Positions 8,126-17,346 of a DNA stretch of 64,000 nt are shown piece after piece. The stretch spans positions 436,209 through 500,208 of the forward strand of contig NZ_KN266208.1 of the NCBI RefSeq assembly GCF_000766945.1, read 5' to 3'. Position 1 is the first letter of the stretch. Every line of letters starts with the position of its first letter. The notes beneath the pieces are model-generated. The model was not told where the DNA came from. It did not search any database and worked only from the letters and a program-made list of their open reading frames with translations. The position numbers and the translations under genes were made by a program. This DNA is from Cellvibrio mixtus subsp. mixtus J3-8. GTDB taxonomy: Bacteria > Pseudomonadota > Gammaproteobacteria > Pseudomonadales > Cellvibrionaceae.

Positions 8126-8920
8126 ATGAACACAAGCGCTTTTAAACGCGGCACCTTGCCCGTGTGCCTCAGCCTTTTATCGGCAATTTGCGTCACCAAC
8201 ACCCAGGCAGCGGACGCATCCAGGAAAGAACCCTGGCAACTCGCCCAGGAAACTGAAGTTTGGGAGCCCGTTCCACCTGTTATCCAGGCACCGGCAAATG
8301 CAGCACCTTCCGACGCTATCGTTTTATTTGACGGAAAAAACCTGGACCAATGGCAAGCCGTTGAAGGTGGTGGTGCAGCCGGATGGAAAGTAGCTGATGG
8401 CGCCGTTACCGTTACCCCCAAGAAAGGGGATATCAAAACAAAAGAATCATTCTGCGATGTACAACTGCATATTGAGTGGAAAACACCAACCAACTTCATC
8501 GGCGATGATGGCAAGCCGCAAGAGAGCCAGGGCCGCAGTAACAGCGGCGTGTTTTTCCAGGAGCGCTATGAAATACAAGTTCTGGATTCTTACAACAATA
8601 AAACTTATCCCAATGGCCAGGTTGGATCGGTTTACAAACAATCCATCCCGCTGGTAAACGCCGCTCGCGCACCGGGCGAATGGCAAACCTACGACATTAT
8701 TTTTAATGCCCCAAAATTCGATAGCGCACAAAAACTGACTACACCGGGTTACGTCACTGTGTTGCACAACGGCGTATTGGTACAAAACCATTTTGAAATC
8801 CAGGGCGCGACTGAATGGATTGGTAAACCTGTCTACAAAGCGCATGGCTGTGCGCCATTGCGCCTGCAAGATCACGGCAACCTGGTGAGCTTCCGCAATA
8901 TCTGGGTGCGCAAATTGTAA
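8126..8920 (+). CDS. DUF1080 (3-keto-disaccharide hydrolase-like) protein
   Basis: A 264-residue exported protein. A signal peptide ends near NTQA, followed by one DUF1080 domain with the typical opening IVLFDGKNLDQWQ, then WKVADGAVTV, LHIEWKTPT, SNSGVFFQERYEIQVLDSYNNKTY and a terminal GNLVSFRNIWVRKL. The family has a concanavalin/LamG-like jelly roll, and several members are described as hydrolases of 3-keto-glycosides. Localisation is periplasmic or extracellular. A strong terminator follows, so its mRNA may end before the cytochrome gene, although the shared theme makes a functional pairing likely. The substrate is not known from sequence. Confidence 0.88.
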   Translation: MNTSAFKRGTLPVCLSLLSAICVTNTQAADASRKEPWQLAQETEVWEPVPPVIQAPANAAPSDAIVLFDGKNLDQWQAVEGGGAAGWKVADGAVTVTPKKGDIKTKESFCDVQLHIEWKTPTNFIGDDGKPQESQGRSNSGVFFQERYEIQVLDSYNNKTYPNGQVGSVYKQSIPLVNAARAPGEWQTYDIIFNAPKFDSAQKLTTPGYVTVLHNGVLVQNHFEIQGATEWIGKPVYKAHGCAPLRLQDHGNLVSFRNIWVRKL

Positions 8921-8971
8921 TTCCCGTATCTGTCCGCTGACGGTTTGGCTTGAGTGAACTGTCAATGTTTC

Positions 8972-9006
8972 GCGCCGCCCTGCCCTCGCAGTGGCGGCGC
9001 TTTTTT
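8972..9006 (+). terminator. Rho-independent terminator after the DUF1080 gene
   Basis: A perfect GCGCCGCC (8972-8979) / GGCGGCGC (8993-9000) stem with a 13-base loop is followed by six T. It sits 51 bases after the stop and 28 bases before the next start, so transcription into the cytochrome gene is probably reduced or needs its own promoter. Confidence 0.85.
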
Positions 9007-9033
9007 CCGTTAAGAAATAACAGGTAATCAACC

Positions 9034-12000
9034 ATGCCGTTTATCAATCAGCTGCGAGTACTGCTGCTTGCGTTCGCATGTGCGTCTACGCCGCTTATCG
9101 CAGCCAATTCCACAACCAATCCAGCATCCAATCCCGCACTCGCGTTTAAAGAAAATGCCGAGTGGAAAACCGTTAACGCAGCCAGTGCAGTGGGCAACAA
9201 ATTGCAATTGTCTGCTGCCAAAGAAGGTGAAATTCTTGCACTCGGCTCCCAAGGCAGTAGCAAACACTTAATAACCACCGTTGGTTTGGGTGATACGGTT
9301 CTGGATATGGAATTCCTGGTGCCGGAAGGCAGCGATGCAAAATTATTTTTGCAAGGGCGCTACGCGGTTGATTTAAAAAATGTGAATAACGAGTGGCAAC
9401 ATTTGACCGCAAAATTTCGTGCACCCCGTTACAATGATGCAAGCACAAAAATCGAATCGGCATTGATTATCGAAGTGCGCATCAATGGCGAGCCGGTGTT
9501 GGTGAATGATATCCGCCCGGAAATGAGTAAAGATGCCAGTATTGCGTGGGAAGGCCCGGCAGGCACAACCAGTTTCCTGGTGAAAAAAGGTCAACTTGCG
9601 TTGCGCAAATTTTCTATAGCGCCAGCAGATTTTTCACAAATCGCCATGCCCAAGAATTCCGGTGACGCCACTAACGAAAAAGAATTGGTCGATTTTGTCG
9701 CACTCGGCAAAGAAACATTTGAATCCATCGGTTGCAATGCTTGCCATCTCACGACTAAAAATGATGCGGGCGTAAGCACTGGGCCAAACCTGTACGGTTT
9801 GTTCAAACGCGAACCGCGCGACCGTGAAATTGTCGAAGGCGGAGAAGGCCATCGCTTTACCATCAAAGCAGATCGCCAATATTTACACCGCAGTATTCGC
9901 GCATCTACGGATCAATTAGCAGTTATCGAGACCGGCGCTAAAAAAGGTGAAGCTTACTTGCCAATCATGCCTGCATTTTCAGCGCAAATATTAAGTGATG
10001 TACAAATCGATGCAATTGGCGATTACCTCGCAACGCTAAACGATCTACGCGATCAGGGGCCAACCATTAAATTACTCGCAAAAACAGGCGCCGCTGAATA
10101 TGACCCGATTGCAGACCGCTTGCAATTATTAGTGGACGATGAAGTGCGCATTCAACGCGGCCCGATGGTCGGTGTTTCCGGCCGTGCGATTCACGTGGGC
10201 ACACCCTGGGGCGTTAACTATTCGTTTGATCCGCGTTTGCTTGCCATTACCAAAATCTGGCAGGGCGGATTTCTGGATATGACCGGCGAGTTTACCAATC
10301 GCGGTGGCAAAGGTTTAAAGATGGGTTACGAAAGTCGCGAAATTAATTTTGGCGCACAGGAGTTTTTATTTGCACCATTAAACGCGCAAGGCAACATCAT
10401 TGACTTCTCATTCAAAGATGCAAAATTTGGCGATGTAGAAACCATTAAAGCCTCGCTCAATAGCAAAGAAGATCACCTGCCCCGTGTGGCAGCAATGAAT
10501 GCACAGTTTTTAGGTTACACACGCAATTCCAGGAAAAAAGAAGAAGTGCCGACCTTTAATTATCGCGTTGGCAATAATACAGTGAAAATTCAAACACTCA
10601 TCACTGCGACTGGCGATGTGAAAATTACTGTGGATGGCGATATTAAAACCGCGCAGCAATTTTCACTCAATACGCAGCTATTGCAAAATGCCAGCGTAGA
10701 TAACGGCGAAATTGCCAATGGCAAATTGACGTTACCCGCAGGGACCAGGCAAGCAACACTCACGGCAAAAATGCAAGTTTCAGCCAATGTGTGGCACGCA
10801 ACCAAATCCGAATTTAATTATCGCAAACAGCCGATAAAAATTACGGGATCTACTGCGGATTTACCTGCGGGTTACAGCATCGAAAATTATTATCCGCCAA
10901 AAGATAATTATGGTCGCGAACAATTATTTGAAGCACTCGGATTAGCACTCACCAAAAACAACACCGTTGTAGTAGCCACGCGTACCGCCGGGATCTGGCG
11001 CATGGTAAAAGGTGAATGGCAATTATTTGCCGAAGGTACGTTTGATAGCCTTGGTGTAATTGTCGAAGATAAAAAAGGGTTGCACGTTATCGCCGGACAA
11101 AAAGCCGAACTGACGCGCATTAAAGATACTAACGGCGATGGTATTGCAGACAGTTACGAAACCTTATTTGATGCACACTCCTACCACGGTAACTACCACT
11201 CGTATATGCACGGACCGGTGCGCGGAAGCGACGGAGCTTATTACATCAGCATTAACCTCGCCGATGGTGGTGATGGTTCGACTTATAAAGCCGGCGGTCA
11301 ATATATGGGAAGCGCGGGTGGTTTGGCAGGCTGGAATATTCGCGTAGACGCAAAAGGCAATTTCACTCCCTGGGCAAATGGTTTGCGCAGCCCCGCCGGT
11401 TTGGGCACAGCGCCGGATGGCAGCTTGTGGTATTCCGATAACCAGGGCGAATACATGGGCACCTCAAAAGTTTTTGTGATTGAACAGAATAAATTTTATG
11501 GTCATCCATCAGCGTTGGTGGATTTGCCAGGCATGACACCGGACTCGCCGGACATTGCCTGGGACAACGTACAAAACCGGCGCGCTAACGCCATTATTTT
11601 GTTGCCGCACAATCGTGTTGCCAACTCGCCCGGTAATCCAGCGTGGATTACGCACAAAAAATTTGGTCCATTCCAGCAACAAATGTTGATGGGTGACCAA
11701 ACCCAATCCAATTTATTGCGTATTGCAACGCAAATGGTCGACGGCATTGAGCAAGGCAGTGTGATGCCATTTATCGATGGCTTGGAATCCGGTGTAATGC
11801 GCCCGCTGTTTTTGAAAGATGGCAGTTTATTGCTTGGCCAAACCGGGCGCGGATGGCAGGCTAAAGGCGGCCATGTCGCGAGTTTGCAACGCATCACCTG
11901 GGATGGAAAAACCGTTTCACCCGCCATCACCCAAATGCTGGCGACACCAACCGGTTTTGCAATCGAATTCACTCAGGCAATCAGCGACAAAATATCGACT

Positions 12001-12288
12001 GAGGAACTAAAATCCCTGTTGCTATTGGAGTCCTGGGTGTACCGTGACGCACCGGATTATGGTTCGGATGAATTGGATTTAACCAGGGAAGCCATCAAGT
12101 CTGTGTCGCTCAGCAATGATCGCAAGACTGTGAGCATCGATTTATCATCACTTGCACAGAAACAGGTTCATCCACAACAGACGGCGCGTGTTTATCATGC
12201 GCAATTGAAAACAAAATCGTTGTTTGAAAAAAATGCAGCGGAAAAAATGGATGCGTATTACACGCTCTATAAATTTCCACAACAATAG
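9034..12288 (+). CDS. Exported c-type cytochrome with DUF6797 and beta-propeller domains
   Basis: A 1084-residue multidomain protein: signal peptide (to about residue 23); a jelly-roll segment resembling DUF1080 (about 50-200); a cytochrome c domain with heme motif CNACH at 234-238; a DUF6797-like stretch (about 360-420, with RAIHVGTPWGVNYSFD and WQGGFLDMTGEF); a linker; and a C-terminal six-bladed-propeller-like region (about 610-940) with NGDGIAD and SPAGLGTAPDGSLWYSDNQGE, as in sugar-dehydrogenase-like proteins. This architecture is common in Planctomycetes and Verrucomicrobia and unusual in gammaproteobacteria. It is probably a periplasmic redox protein acting on sugars, perhaps producing or using 3-keto sugars together with the DUF1080 protein. 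That link is inference. Confidence 0.8.
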   Translation: MPFINQLRVLLLAFACASTPLIAANSTTNPASNPALAFKENAEWKTVNAASAVGNKLQLSAAKEGEILALGSQGSSKHLITTVGLGDTVLDMEFLVPEGSDAKLFLQGRYAVDLKNVNNEWQHLTAKFRAPRYNDASTKIESALIIEVRINGEPVLVNDIRPEMSKDASIAWEGPAGTTSFLVKKGQLALRKFSIAPADFSQIAMPKNSGDATNEKELVDFVALGKETFESIGCNACHLTTKNDAGVSTGPNLYGLFKREPRDREIVEGGEGHRFTIKADRQYLHRSIRASTDQLAVIETGAKKGEAYLPIMPAFSAQILSDVQIDAIGDYLATLNDLRDQGPTIKLLAKTGAAEYDPIADRLQLLVDDEVRIQRGPMVGVSGRAIHVGTPWGVNYSFDPRLLAITKIWQGGFLDMTGEFTNRGGKGLKMGYESREINFGAQEFLFAPLNAQGNIIDFSFKDAKFGDVETIKASLNSKEDHLPRVAAMNAQFLGYTRNSRKKEEVPTFNYRVGNNTVKIQTLITATGDVKITVDGDIKTAQQFSLNTQLLQNASVDNGEIANGKLTLPAGTRQATLTAKMQVSANVWHATKSEFNYRKQPIKITGSTADLPAGYSIENYYPPKDNYGREQLFEALGLALTKNNTVVVATRTAGIWRMVKGEWQLFAEGTFDSLGVIVEDKKGLHVIAGQKAELTRIKDTNGDGIADSYETLFDAHSYHGNYHSYMHGPVRGSDGAYYISINLADGGDGSTYKAGGQYMGSAGGLAGWNIRVDAKGNFTPWANGLRSPAGLGTAPDGSLWYSDNQGEYMGTSKVFVIEQNKFYGHPSALVDLPGMTPDSPDIAWDNVQNRRANAIILLPHNRVANSPGNPAWITHKKFGPFQQQMLMGDQTQSNLLRIATQMVDGIEQGSVMPFIDGLESGVMRPLFLKDGSLLLGQTGRGWQAKGGHVASLQRITWDGKTVSPAITQMLATPTGFAIEFTQAISDKISTEELKSLLLLESWVYRDAPDYGSDELDLTREAIKSVSLSNDRKTVSIDLSSLAQKQVHPQQTARVYHAQLKTKSLFEKNAAEKMDAYYTLYKFPQQ

Positions 12289-12319
12289 TTAATTGACTTC
12301 GTAAGAGAGGCGCTGCGCT

Positions 12320-12409
12320 CCGGCATTGACTTCGGGACACGCCGTGAAGACATCCCTGTAGGCTCGGGCGCAGCATCCATGCTGCGCACGGTCCCGAAGT
12401 CAATGCCGG
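12320..12409. repeat. Nested palindromic element
   Basis: A perfect 19-base inverted repeat (12320-12338 and 12391-12409, beginning CCGGCATTGACTTCGGGAC) encloses a second perfect hairpin, GCGCAGCAT / ATGCTGCGC, at about 12368-12387. It lies between the cytochrome gene and the TonB receptor and has no T-run. It looks like a REP/BIME-type intergenic repeat; its effect on transcription is unknown. Confidence 0.75.
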
Positions 12410-12456
12410 AACCCAGCTTAATCGTATTTGGTAACTTGGTATTTTTAAGGCTCGCA

Positions 12457-14319
12457 ATGAAAAATTTTCGATTCACCCCGTTATTCCTCGCGTTACTCGC
12501 AACACCTGGTCTTGCCACTACTGAAGAATTAATCGTCACCGGCAGCTACAACCCGGTCACCAACGAACAATTGTCTTCGTCGGTGTCAGTGATCAACAAA
12601 GAACAACTATTGCAATTAAGCAGCAACAACGTGGTTGATGCACTGCGTCAAATCCCCAGCTTGTGGGTTGAAGAACAGGGTGGCCCCGGCGGGGTTACTT
12701 CCATCGCATTGCGTGGCGCAGAAGCCAACCACACATTGGTATTACTCGACGGTGTACAACTGAATGATCCAACCAACACACGCGGCGGTGCATTTGATTT
12801 AAACAGTATTAATATCGAATCCATCGAACGCATTGAAATTATTCGCGGCGCACAATCTGCAGTATACGGTTCTGATGCGCTCGCCGGTGTTATCCACATC
12901 ATCACCCAAACACCGGGTGAGGCGACAACAACGCTGAACGCAAGCATCGGTAGCGATGATTACGCAAGTACGGGTATTAGCACGGCGGGAAAAATAAATA
13001 ATCTCGGTTATGCCATTGCAGTGCAAACCAAAGATGCGGGCGAACCGATTCCCGGTAGCACCGCCAAAAATACAGAATTCACCAGCCGCTTGAGTTGGCA
13101 ACAGGAAAATCATGCGCTGAATTTTAATTACCGCTACCTGGATGGCGAACGCACCAGCTTCCCCGAGCAAAGTGGCGGACCGGAATTTGCGGTTGGTCGC
13201 GAATTGGATCGCAGCGACTATAAAGACCAAAGTGCGGCATTAAGCTGGATTACACAAGTGAATGCCGGTTGGCAAAGCAAAGTGAATGCAAGCTGGTATC
13301 AACGGGATGAAGATTATTGGTCTCCCGGAATATCGCCCTTCTATGAAGTCCCGGTGAACAGTTCAATTATCGATTTTAATCGCACACAATTCAGCTGGAT
13401 CAACACGCTCGGTGACCAGCAAAAATTATGGGCGAATATCGGTGTGGAAACTAAAAATGAAGATGGCGAAAGCCAGGGCTATTTGGTTTCGCCGGATGTG
13501 TATCCCAATAATTTTGCGCTGGAACGTCGCATCGACAGCGCCTTCATCAACCTGAATACCTACGCCACTGAAGCATGGTTATTACAGGCGAGTATTCGTC
13601 GCGATGACGCGGAAGGTTTCGATGCAAATGACAGTGCCCAGGCAGGAACCAAATTTACCGTAAACGACAATTGGACGTTGTTCGCCAACTGGGGCGAAGG
13701 ATTTAAATTGCCGAGCTTCTTTGCATTGGGCCATGTATTGGTTGGCAATGAAGATTTGAAACCGGAAACAGTCACCACACGCGATGCCGGTTTTGAATTT
13801 ACCAAAGACACGGTCAACGCCCGCATCAGTTACTTTGATCACCGCTACAAAAACCTGATCGATTTTGATTCCGAAACATTCAAAAATGTTAACCGTTCGC
13901 GTGTAGACACCAGCGGGGTGGAATCGGAAATAAATTGGCAGGCACAACAAAATGTAACCCTGCGTGCGCATGCCAGTTATACCGATATCGATATGCTGTC
14001 GTCAGACAATCATTTGCTGGGCCGCCCCGGCGTTACTTACGGAGCATCCGTTCATTATGAATTGAATGATGCATGGCAATTCAATGTAAATTATTTGCGC
14101 GTCAACGAACGCTTTGCAGTCAGCCGTTATACCGGCGCCGATGCAGAACAAACCTTGGCAGCGTATGACCGTTTTGATGCGAGCATTCAATGGCAAATCA
14201 ATAAGCTCACGCAATTGGGTCTGGCACTGGAAAACCTGACCGATGAAAACTATTACACCGATATTGGTTTTCCGTCAGCAGGAAGCAGTGCGAAGCTGAA
14301 TTTGAAAATGAGTTTTTAA
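12457..14319 (+). CDS. TonB-dependent receptor, BtuB-like
   Basis: A 620-residue outer-membrane receptor. A signal peptide (MKNFRFTPLFLALLATPGLA) is followed by a TonB-box-like EELIVTGS, a plug domain (VVDALRQIPSLWVEEQGG, SIALRGAEANHTLVLLDGVQLND, IERIEIIRGAQSAVYGSDALAGVI) and a beta-barrel ending in LNLKMSF with a terminal Phe. Size and plug sequence resemble BtuB/CirA-type receptors. No cobalamin riboswitch was recognised upstream, so vitamin B12 as substrate is not supported; the neighbouring sugar-redox genes make a carbohydrate or metal ligand equally possible. The ATG at 12457 follows AAGG; an in-frame upstream ATG at 12379 lies inside the palindromic element and is rejected. Confidence 0.88.
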   Translation: MKNFRFTPLFLALLATPGLATTEELIVTGSYNPVTNEQLSSSVSVINKEQLLQLSSNNVVDALRQIPSLWVEEQGGPGGVTSIALRGAEANHTLVLLDGVQLNDPTNTRGGAFDLNSINIESIERIEIIRGAQSAVYGSDALAGVIHIITQTPGEATTTLNASIGSDDYASTGISTAGKINNLGYAIAVQTKDAGEPIPGSTAKNTEFTSRLSWQQENHALNFNYRYLDGERTSFPEQSGGPEFAVGRELDRSDYKDQSAALSWITQVNAGWQSKVNASWYQRDEDYWSPGISPFYEVPVNSSIIDFNRTQFSWINTLGDQQKLWANIGVETKNEDGESQGYLVSPDVYPNNFALERRIDSAFINLNTYATEAWLLQASIRRDDAEGFDANDSAQAGTKFTVNDNWTLFANWGEGFKLPSFFALGHVLVGNEDLKPETVTTRDAGFEFTKDTVNARISYFDHRYKNLIDFDSETFKNVNRSRVDTSGVESEINWQAQQNVTLRAHASYTDIDMLSSDNHLLGRPGVTYGASVHYELNDAWQFNVNYLRVNERFAVSRYTGADAEQTLAAYDRFDASIQWQINKLTQLGLALENLTDENYYTDIGFPSAGSSAKLNLKMSF

Positions 14320-14641
14320 TTAACCATAAAACCGGGGTGGCTTTTTAGCCTCCCTGGTTTCTGCCTGAAACCTCCGGTATTCCCGGTACAATTGATTCAC
14401 CCTCCCCTCATTCGTTTTAGGGTCTTATTGACTCCTCGACCATTCTCGCGCAAGATTCGCCCCCAATAACAAGTAAGCCTTCAACGGGCTCATACGACAC
14501 ATTTCAGCTTACCCTCCTACGCAGATTTCCCTCTAGGCAACTTAAAAATTGCTGGCTTGCTATTGGCTCCGGTTTTCCAAATCGATTACACCCATACGGC
14601 AATCCGTTTTCTCAGCCTTTCTCATTATCCATGAGGGAAAT
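14320..14641. other. Intergenic gap with a weak hairpin
   Basis: An imperfect hairpin at about 14331-14361 (AACC-GGG-GGCT against AGCC-CC-GGTT) may end the receptor transcript. The remainder is the leader of the poly-Ser lipoprotein, ending with GAGGGAAAT before its ATG. No riboswitch, small RNA or gene was recognised. Confidence 0.45.
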
Positions 14642-16366
14642 ATGTTTAATAAAGTTACAGCTATCCTGTTTTTATCCAGCGTTCTCGTTGCTTGTGGTGG
14701 AGGCGGGGGTGGCGGTGATAAACCACCGATAACCAATACCACATCCTCACCGGCTTCAAGTTCGATTTCGAGTTCAAGTTTGAGCACAAGCAGCAGTTCA
14801 AGCTCCAGTTCCGCTGCTGCTAAAGTTTTGCAGGGGCAATTTAAAGATACCAGTATCTCCGGCGTGCATTTTGTTTCCGGTGGCCAATCCGGAAATACCA
14901 ATAGCACCGGCACATTCAGTTATGAAGAAGGAAAAAACATCACCTTTTCTATTGGTGGGATAACGCTGGGAACTACCTTGGGCAAAGCGCTCATCACGCC
15001 TATTCATTTGATAGAAAATGGCAGCACCGATAGCGTTGCAGTACAAAATATGGTGCGCTTTTTATTAATGCTTGATGCCGATGGCTATGCCGGCAATGGC
15101 CTGCAAATTTCCAGTGCGGTGCAAGCAGCCTCGGCCAATTGGACACAAATTGATTTTACAGCTGCGGATTTTGCGCAAAACCTGGCAACAATTTTGTCTG
15201 CCGCATCAGCAGCAGATGGTGGAGCGCATCAACTTCCTACGGCGGACCTTGCAAAAAAACACATCGAAGGTACACACTCATGCAATTACTCGGGTGTTTT
15301 TAACGGTGATATTGCCGGCGACAATAAAGGCAAAATCGCGCTGATCACCAATCCTGTCACCGGTGACGTAAGCGGATTTTCCCAACTGGAAAATGGCGGT
15401 GCGCTAGTTGAATTAAGCGGGGTAAAAGCGCTTGCTTACAATCAAGCAGCTTCATTCGAAACAGGTAGTAATGGTGACAAGAGTTCCTACGCAGGTAGTT
15501 TCACTACTGTGTCAGCAATCAATGGCACCTGGAAAAAAGAAAACACCAGCGGAACATTTTCTGCCAGCCGTGTAGGTGGATCCACCACCGCGCTCTATCA
15601 ATTCAGTGCTAGTTTCAACGGCAGTGAGTCTGGCCTGGTAGCGCTCAACATTGACGCTACCAATAAAGTGACTGGTTCAATTTACAACTTCACTACCAAT
15701 GAAACACAATCCCTTAGCGGTAATGTGAAAGGACCAAACCTGAACGTCACTGCTGGAAATAATAAATTGCAAGGTTTGTTAAACGTTGAAGTCGGAACCT
15801 TAACCGGTACCTGGAGTGATAGTGTCAAAGGAACATCAGGCACTTTCACTGGCGGTGGTTGCCAGCTAAATCCGGCACCGCTAACAATTAATGGTTTCCA
15901 TAGCTGGAAAATTGGTGGCGATAGCGCTAGCAAGCAATTGATTCCCGCGTCAGGAACAGACCCACTAGTAGTGTTGGATGGCAACCCTGTTGCGCGCGTG
16001 CGCATGACGGTTTCGCCTTGGGGAGAAATGTCATTTCCAATTGCCGGCTTCGATCAAACCGGTGAAGCAGAAACGATTAACCTTAGCGGCTCAAGCTTTA
16101 TTGAAATTACTTACAAATCCAACCAGAGTGTGAATTTACAATTGCGTCAATACGCTATTCACGGCGGAACTCACAACCAAATCACATTACCTGCTGCATC
16201 AGCATTTACAACGGTGAAAGTGCCATTCGCTGATTTCAAAGGTGGCCTTACTCCATTGGATTTAACTAAAGTGGCAAAATTTAATTTTGCATTGCTTAGC
16301 AATAATCCAACAGATGGATATGCAGAACTGATTGTGAAGAACTTTAAAATAGATAAGTTTAATTAA
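14642..16366 (+). CDS. Poly-serine-linker lipoprotein, probable carbohydrate-binding C-terminus
   Basis: A 574-residue lipoprotein. The lipobox LVAC at residues 15-18 is followed by a poly-Gly run and a serine-rich linker of about 40 residues, a hallmark of Cellvibrio surface carbohydrate-active proteins. The middle region (about 60-420) is Gly/Ser/Thr-rich and beta-structured, with no family recognised. The last 150 residues (from about NGFHSWKIGGDSASKQ) resemble a jelly-roll carbohydrate-binding module of the CBM11 type. No catalytic domain was identified. GAGGGAAAT before the ATG at 14642 decides the start; an ATG at 14549 would bury the lipobox. It is probably anchored to the outer membrane. 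Function unknown. Confidence 0.75.
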   Translation: MFNKVTAILFLSSVLVACGGGGGGGDKPPITNTTSSPASSSISSSSLSTSSSSSSSSAAAKVLQGQFKDTSISGVHFVSGGQSGNTNSTGTFSYEEGKNITFSIGGITLGTTLGKALITPIHLIENGSTDSVAVQNMVRFLLMLDADGYAGNGLQISSAVQAASANWTQIDFTAADFAQNLATILSAASAADGGAHQLPTADLAKKHIEGTHSCNYSGVFNGDIAGDNKGKIALITNPVTGDVSGFSQLENGGALVELSGVKALAYNQAASFETGSNGDKSSYAGSFTTVSAINGTWKKENTSGTFSASRVGGSTTALYQFSASFNGSESGLVALNIDATNKVTGSIYNFTTNETQSLSGNVKGPNLNVTAGNNKLQGLLNVEVGTLTGTWSDSVKGTSGTFTGGGCQLNPAPLTINGFHSWKIGGDSASKQLIPASGTDPLVVLDGNPVARVRMTVSPWGEMSFPIAGFDQTGEAETINLSGSSFIEITYKSNQSVNLQLRQYAIHGGTHNQITLPAASAFTTVKVPFADFKGGLTPLDLTKVAKFNFALLSNNPTDGYAELIVKNFKIDKFN

Positions 16367-16394
16367 AAAGAACACGTAATGTAACGGACAGAAA

Positions 16395-16429
16395 CTCTTG
16401 CTTGTTTTAGATAGCTGAACAAGCAAGAG
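16395..16429. terminator. Hairpin between convergent genes
   Basis: A perfect 12-base inverted repeat (16395-16406 / 16418-16429, CTCTTGCTTGTT and its complement) lies between the lipoprotein (plus) and the N-acetyltransferase (minus). The T-runs are poor on both sides, so it is only a probable shared terminator. Confidence 0.55.
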
Positions 16430-16438
16430 CTTCCTTTA

Positions 16439-17215
16439 TTAGCGACGCAATGAAAATTCTTTCCACAACACATCATCTAATTGTTCAGATGATACTTCCG
16501 TAATATTTTCCTGGTCTCCAGTAAATTTCTTCAATTGGCTCCCTGATAATAACGTACGCCCTTGCGCATGTTGTTTCATCACCAAATACTGTTTCACAAA
16601 AATCGCATCAGGGTGGGTAGAGTTATAGTAATTGGCCAATGAAAAATCTATCCATTCCATCGGCTGCAAATCAAAACCAAATTGATTGGCCCATTCACCT
16701 TTTACCAACGCTTTAAGCACAAACTCATCGCGCTCGTTTTTATCCAATGCAAAGGTTTCATTATCTTGCCGGATCACCTGGCCGAGCTGATGCAAGCCAA
16801 TAGGTGCACGCAAACCAAAACTGCCAAAACCGGTATCGCACAACCAACGTTGATTATCAATATTGACGACGAGCACTACGTGGGTTTTAGGGCGTCGCTG
16901 AGGATAGAACATCGGGCGAGCACCGATCAGATCGAAACTAAAACCCAATCCAGCGAGGGCCATAGTGAATAAACCATTAACCTCATAGCAGTAACCGCCA
17001 CGGCCGGAATAAATAATTTTTTTTACAATATCCTCCGGCACCATCGACACAATCTTGCCGGCTTGCACATCCAGGTTCTCAAACGGAATTGATTGCAATT
17101 GCGCACGCATGATACCGGTCAGTGTTTCTATTGTTGGCTCAGCACTTCCGGCATACCGGATACGCTTCAGGTAATCATCCAATACAAAATTTTCTGCTTG
17201 CATAGCCTCGCCCAT
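16439..17215 (-). CDS. Arylamine N-acetyltransferase
   Basis: A 258-residue cytoplasmic enzyme of the NAT family, which moves acetyl groups from acetyl-CoA to arylamines or hydrazines. The catalytic triad is complete: Cys76 in SGRGGYCYEVNGLF, His112 in PKTHVVLVV, and Asp127 in CDTGFG. The IPFENLDV segment near residue 45 is also typical. Length matches the bacterial family. The gene stands alone, convergent with the lipoprotein and divergent from the EamA transporter. The ATG at 17215 has no clear ribosome binding site; an in-frame ATG at 17203 follows GAGG too closely, so the start is uncertain by four residues. Confidence 0.92.
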   Translation of the reverse strand: MGEAMQAENFVLDDYLKRIRYAGSAEPTIETLTGIMRAQLQSIPFENLDVQAGKIVSMVPEDIVKKIIYSGRGGYCYEVNGLFTMALAGLGFSFDLIGARPMFYPQRRPKTHVVLVVNIDNQRWLCDTGFGSFGLRAPIGLHQLGQVIRQDNETFALDKNERDEFVLKALVKGEWANQFGFDLQPMEWIDFSLANYYNSTHPDAIFVKQYLVMKQHAQGRTLLSGSQLKKFTGDQENITEVSSEQLDDVLWKEFSLRR

Positions 17216-17346
17216 TGTTAGCTAACCATAAAATAATCATGTAACTGTTAAAATCTGTACCGGTGTTTTTTTATCACACCTGTCACTTACATCCCTTCGC
17301 CAGAGCATCTAAGATGTTATTTTGGGAAATGAAGCGAGCCCCGCCT

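Noticed and set aside
8447-9031. Long minus-strand open frame opposite the DUF1080 gene
   Set aside because: It is antisense to a well-supported gene and crosses its terminator; composition is that of a shadow frame.
12289-12456. Cobalamin riboswitch expected for a BtuB-like receptor
   Set aside because: The region is a nested palindrome with no recognisable B12-box, so vitamin B12 control is not claimed.
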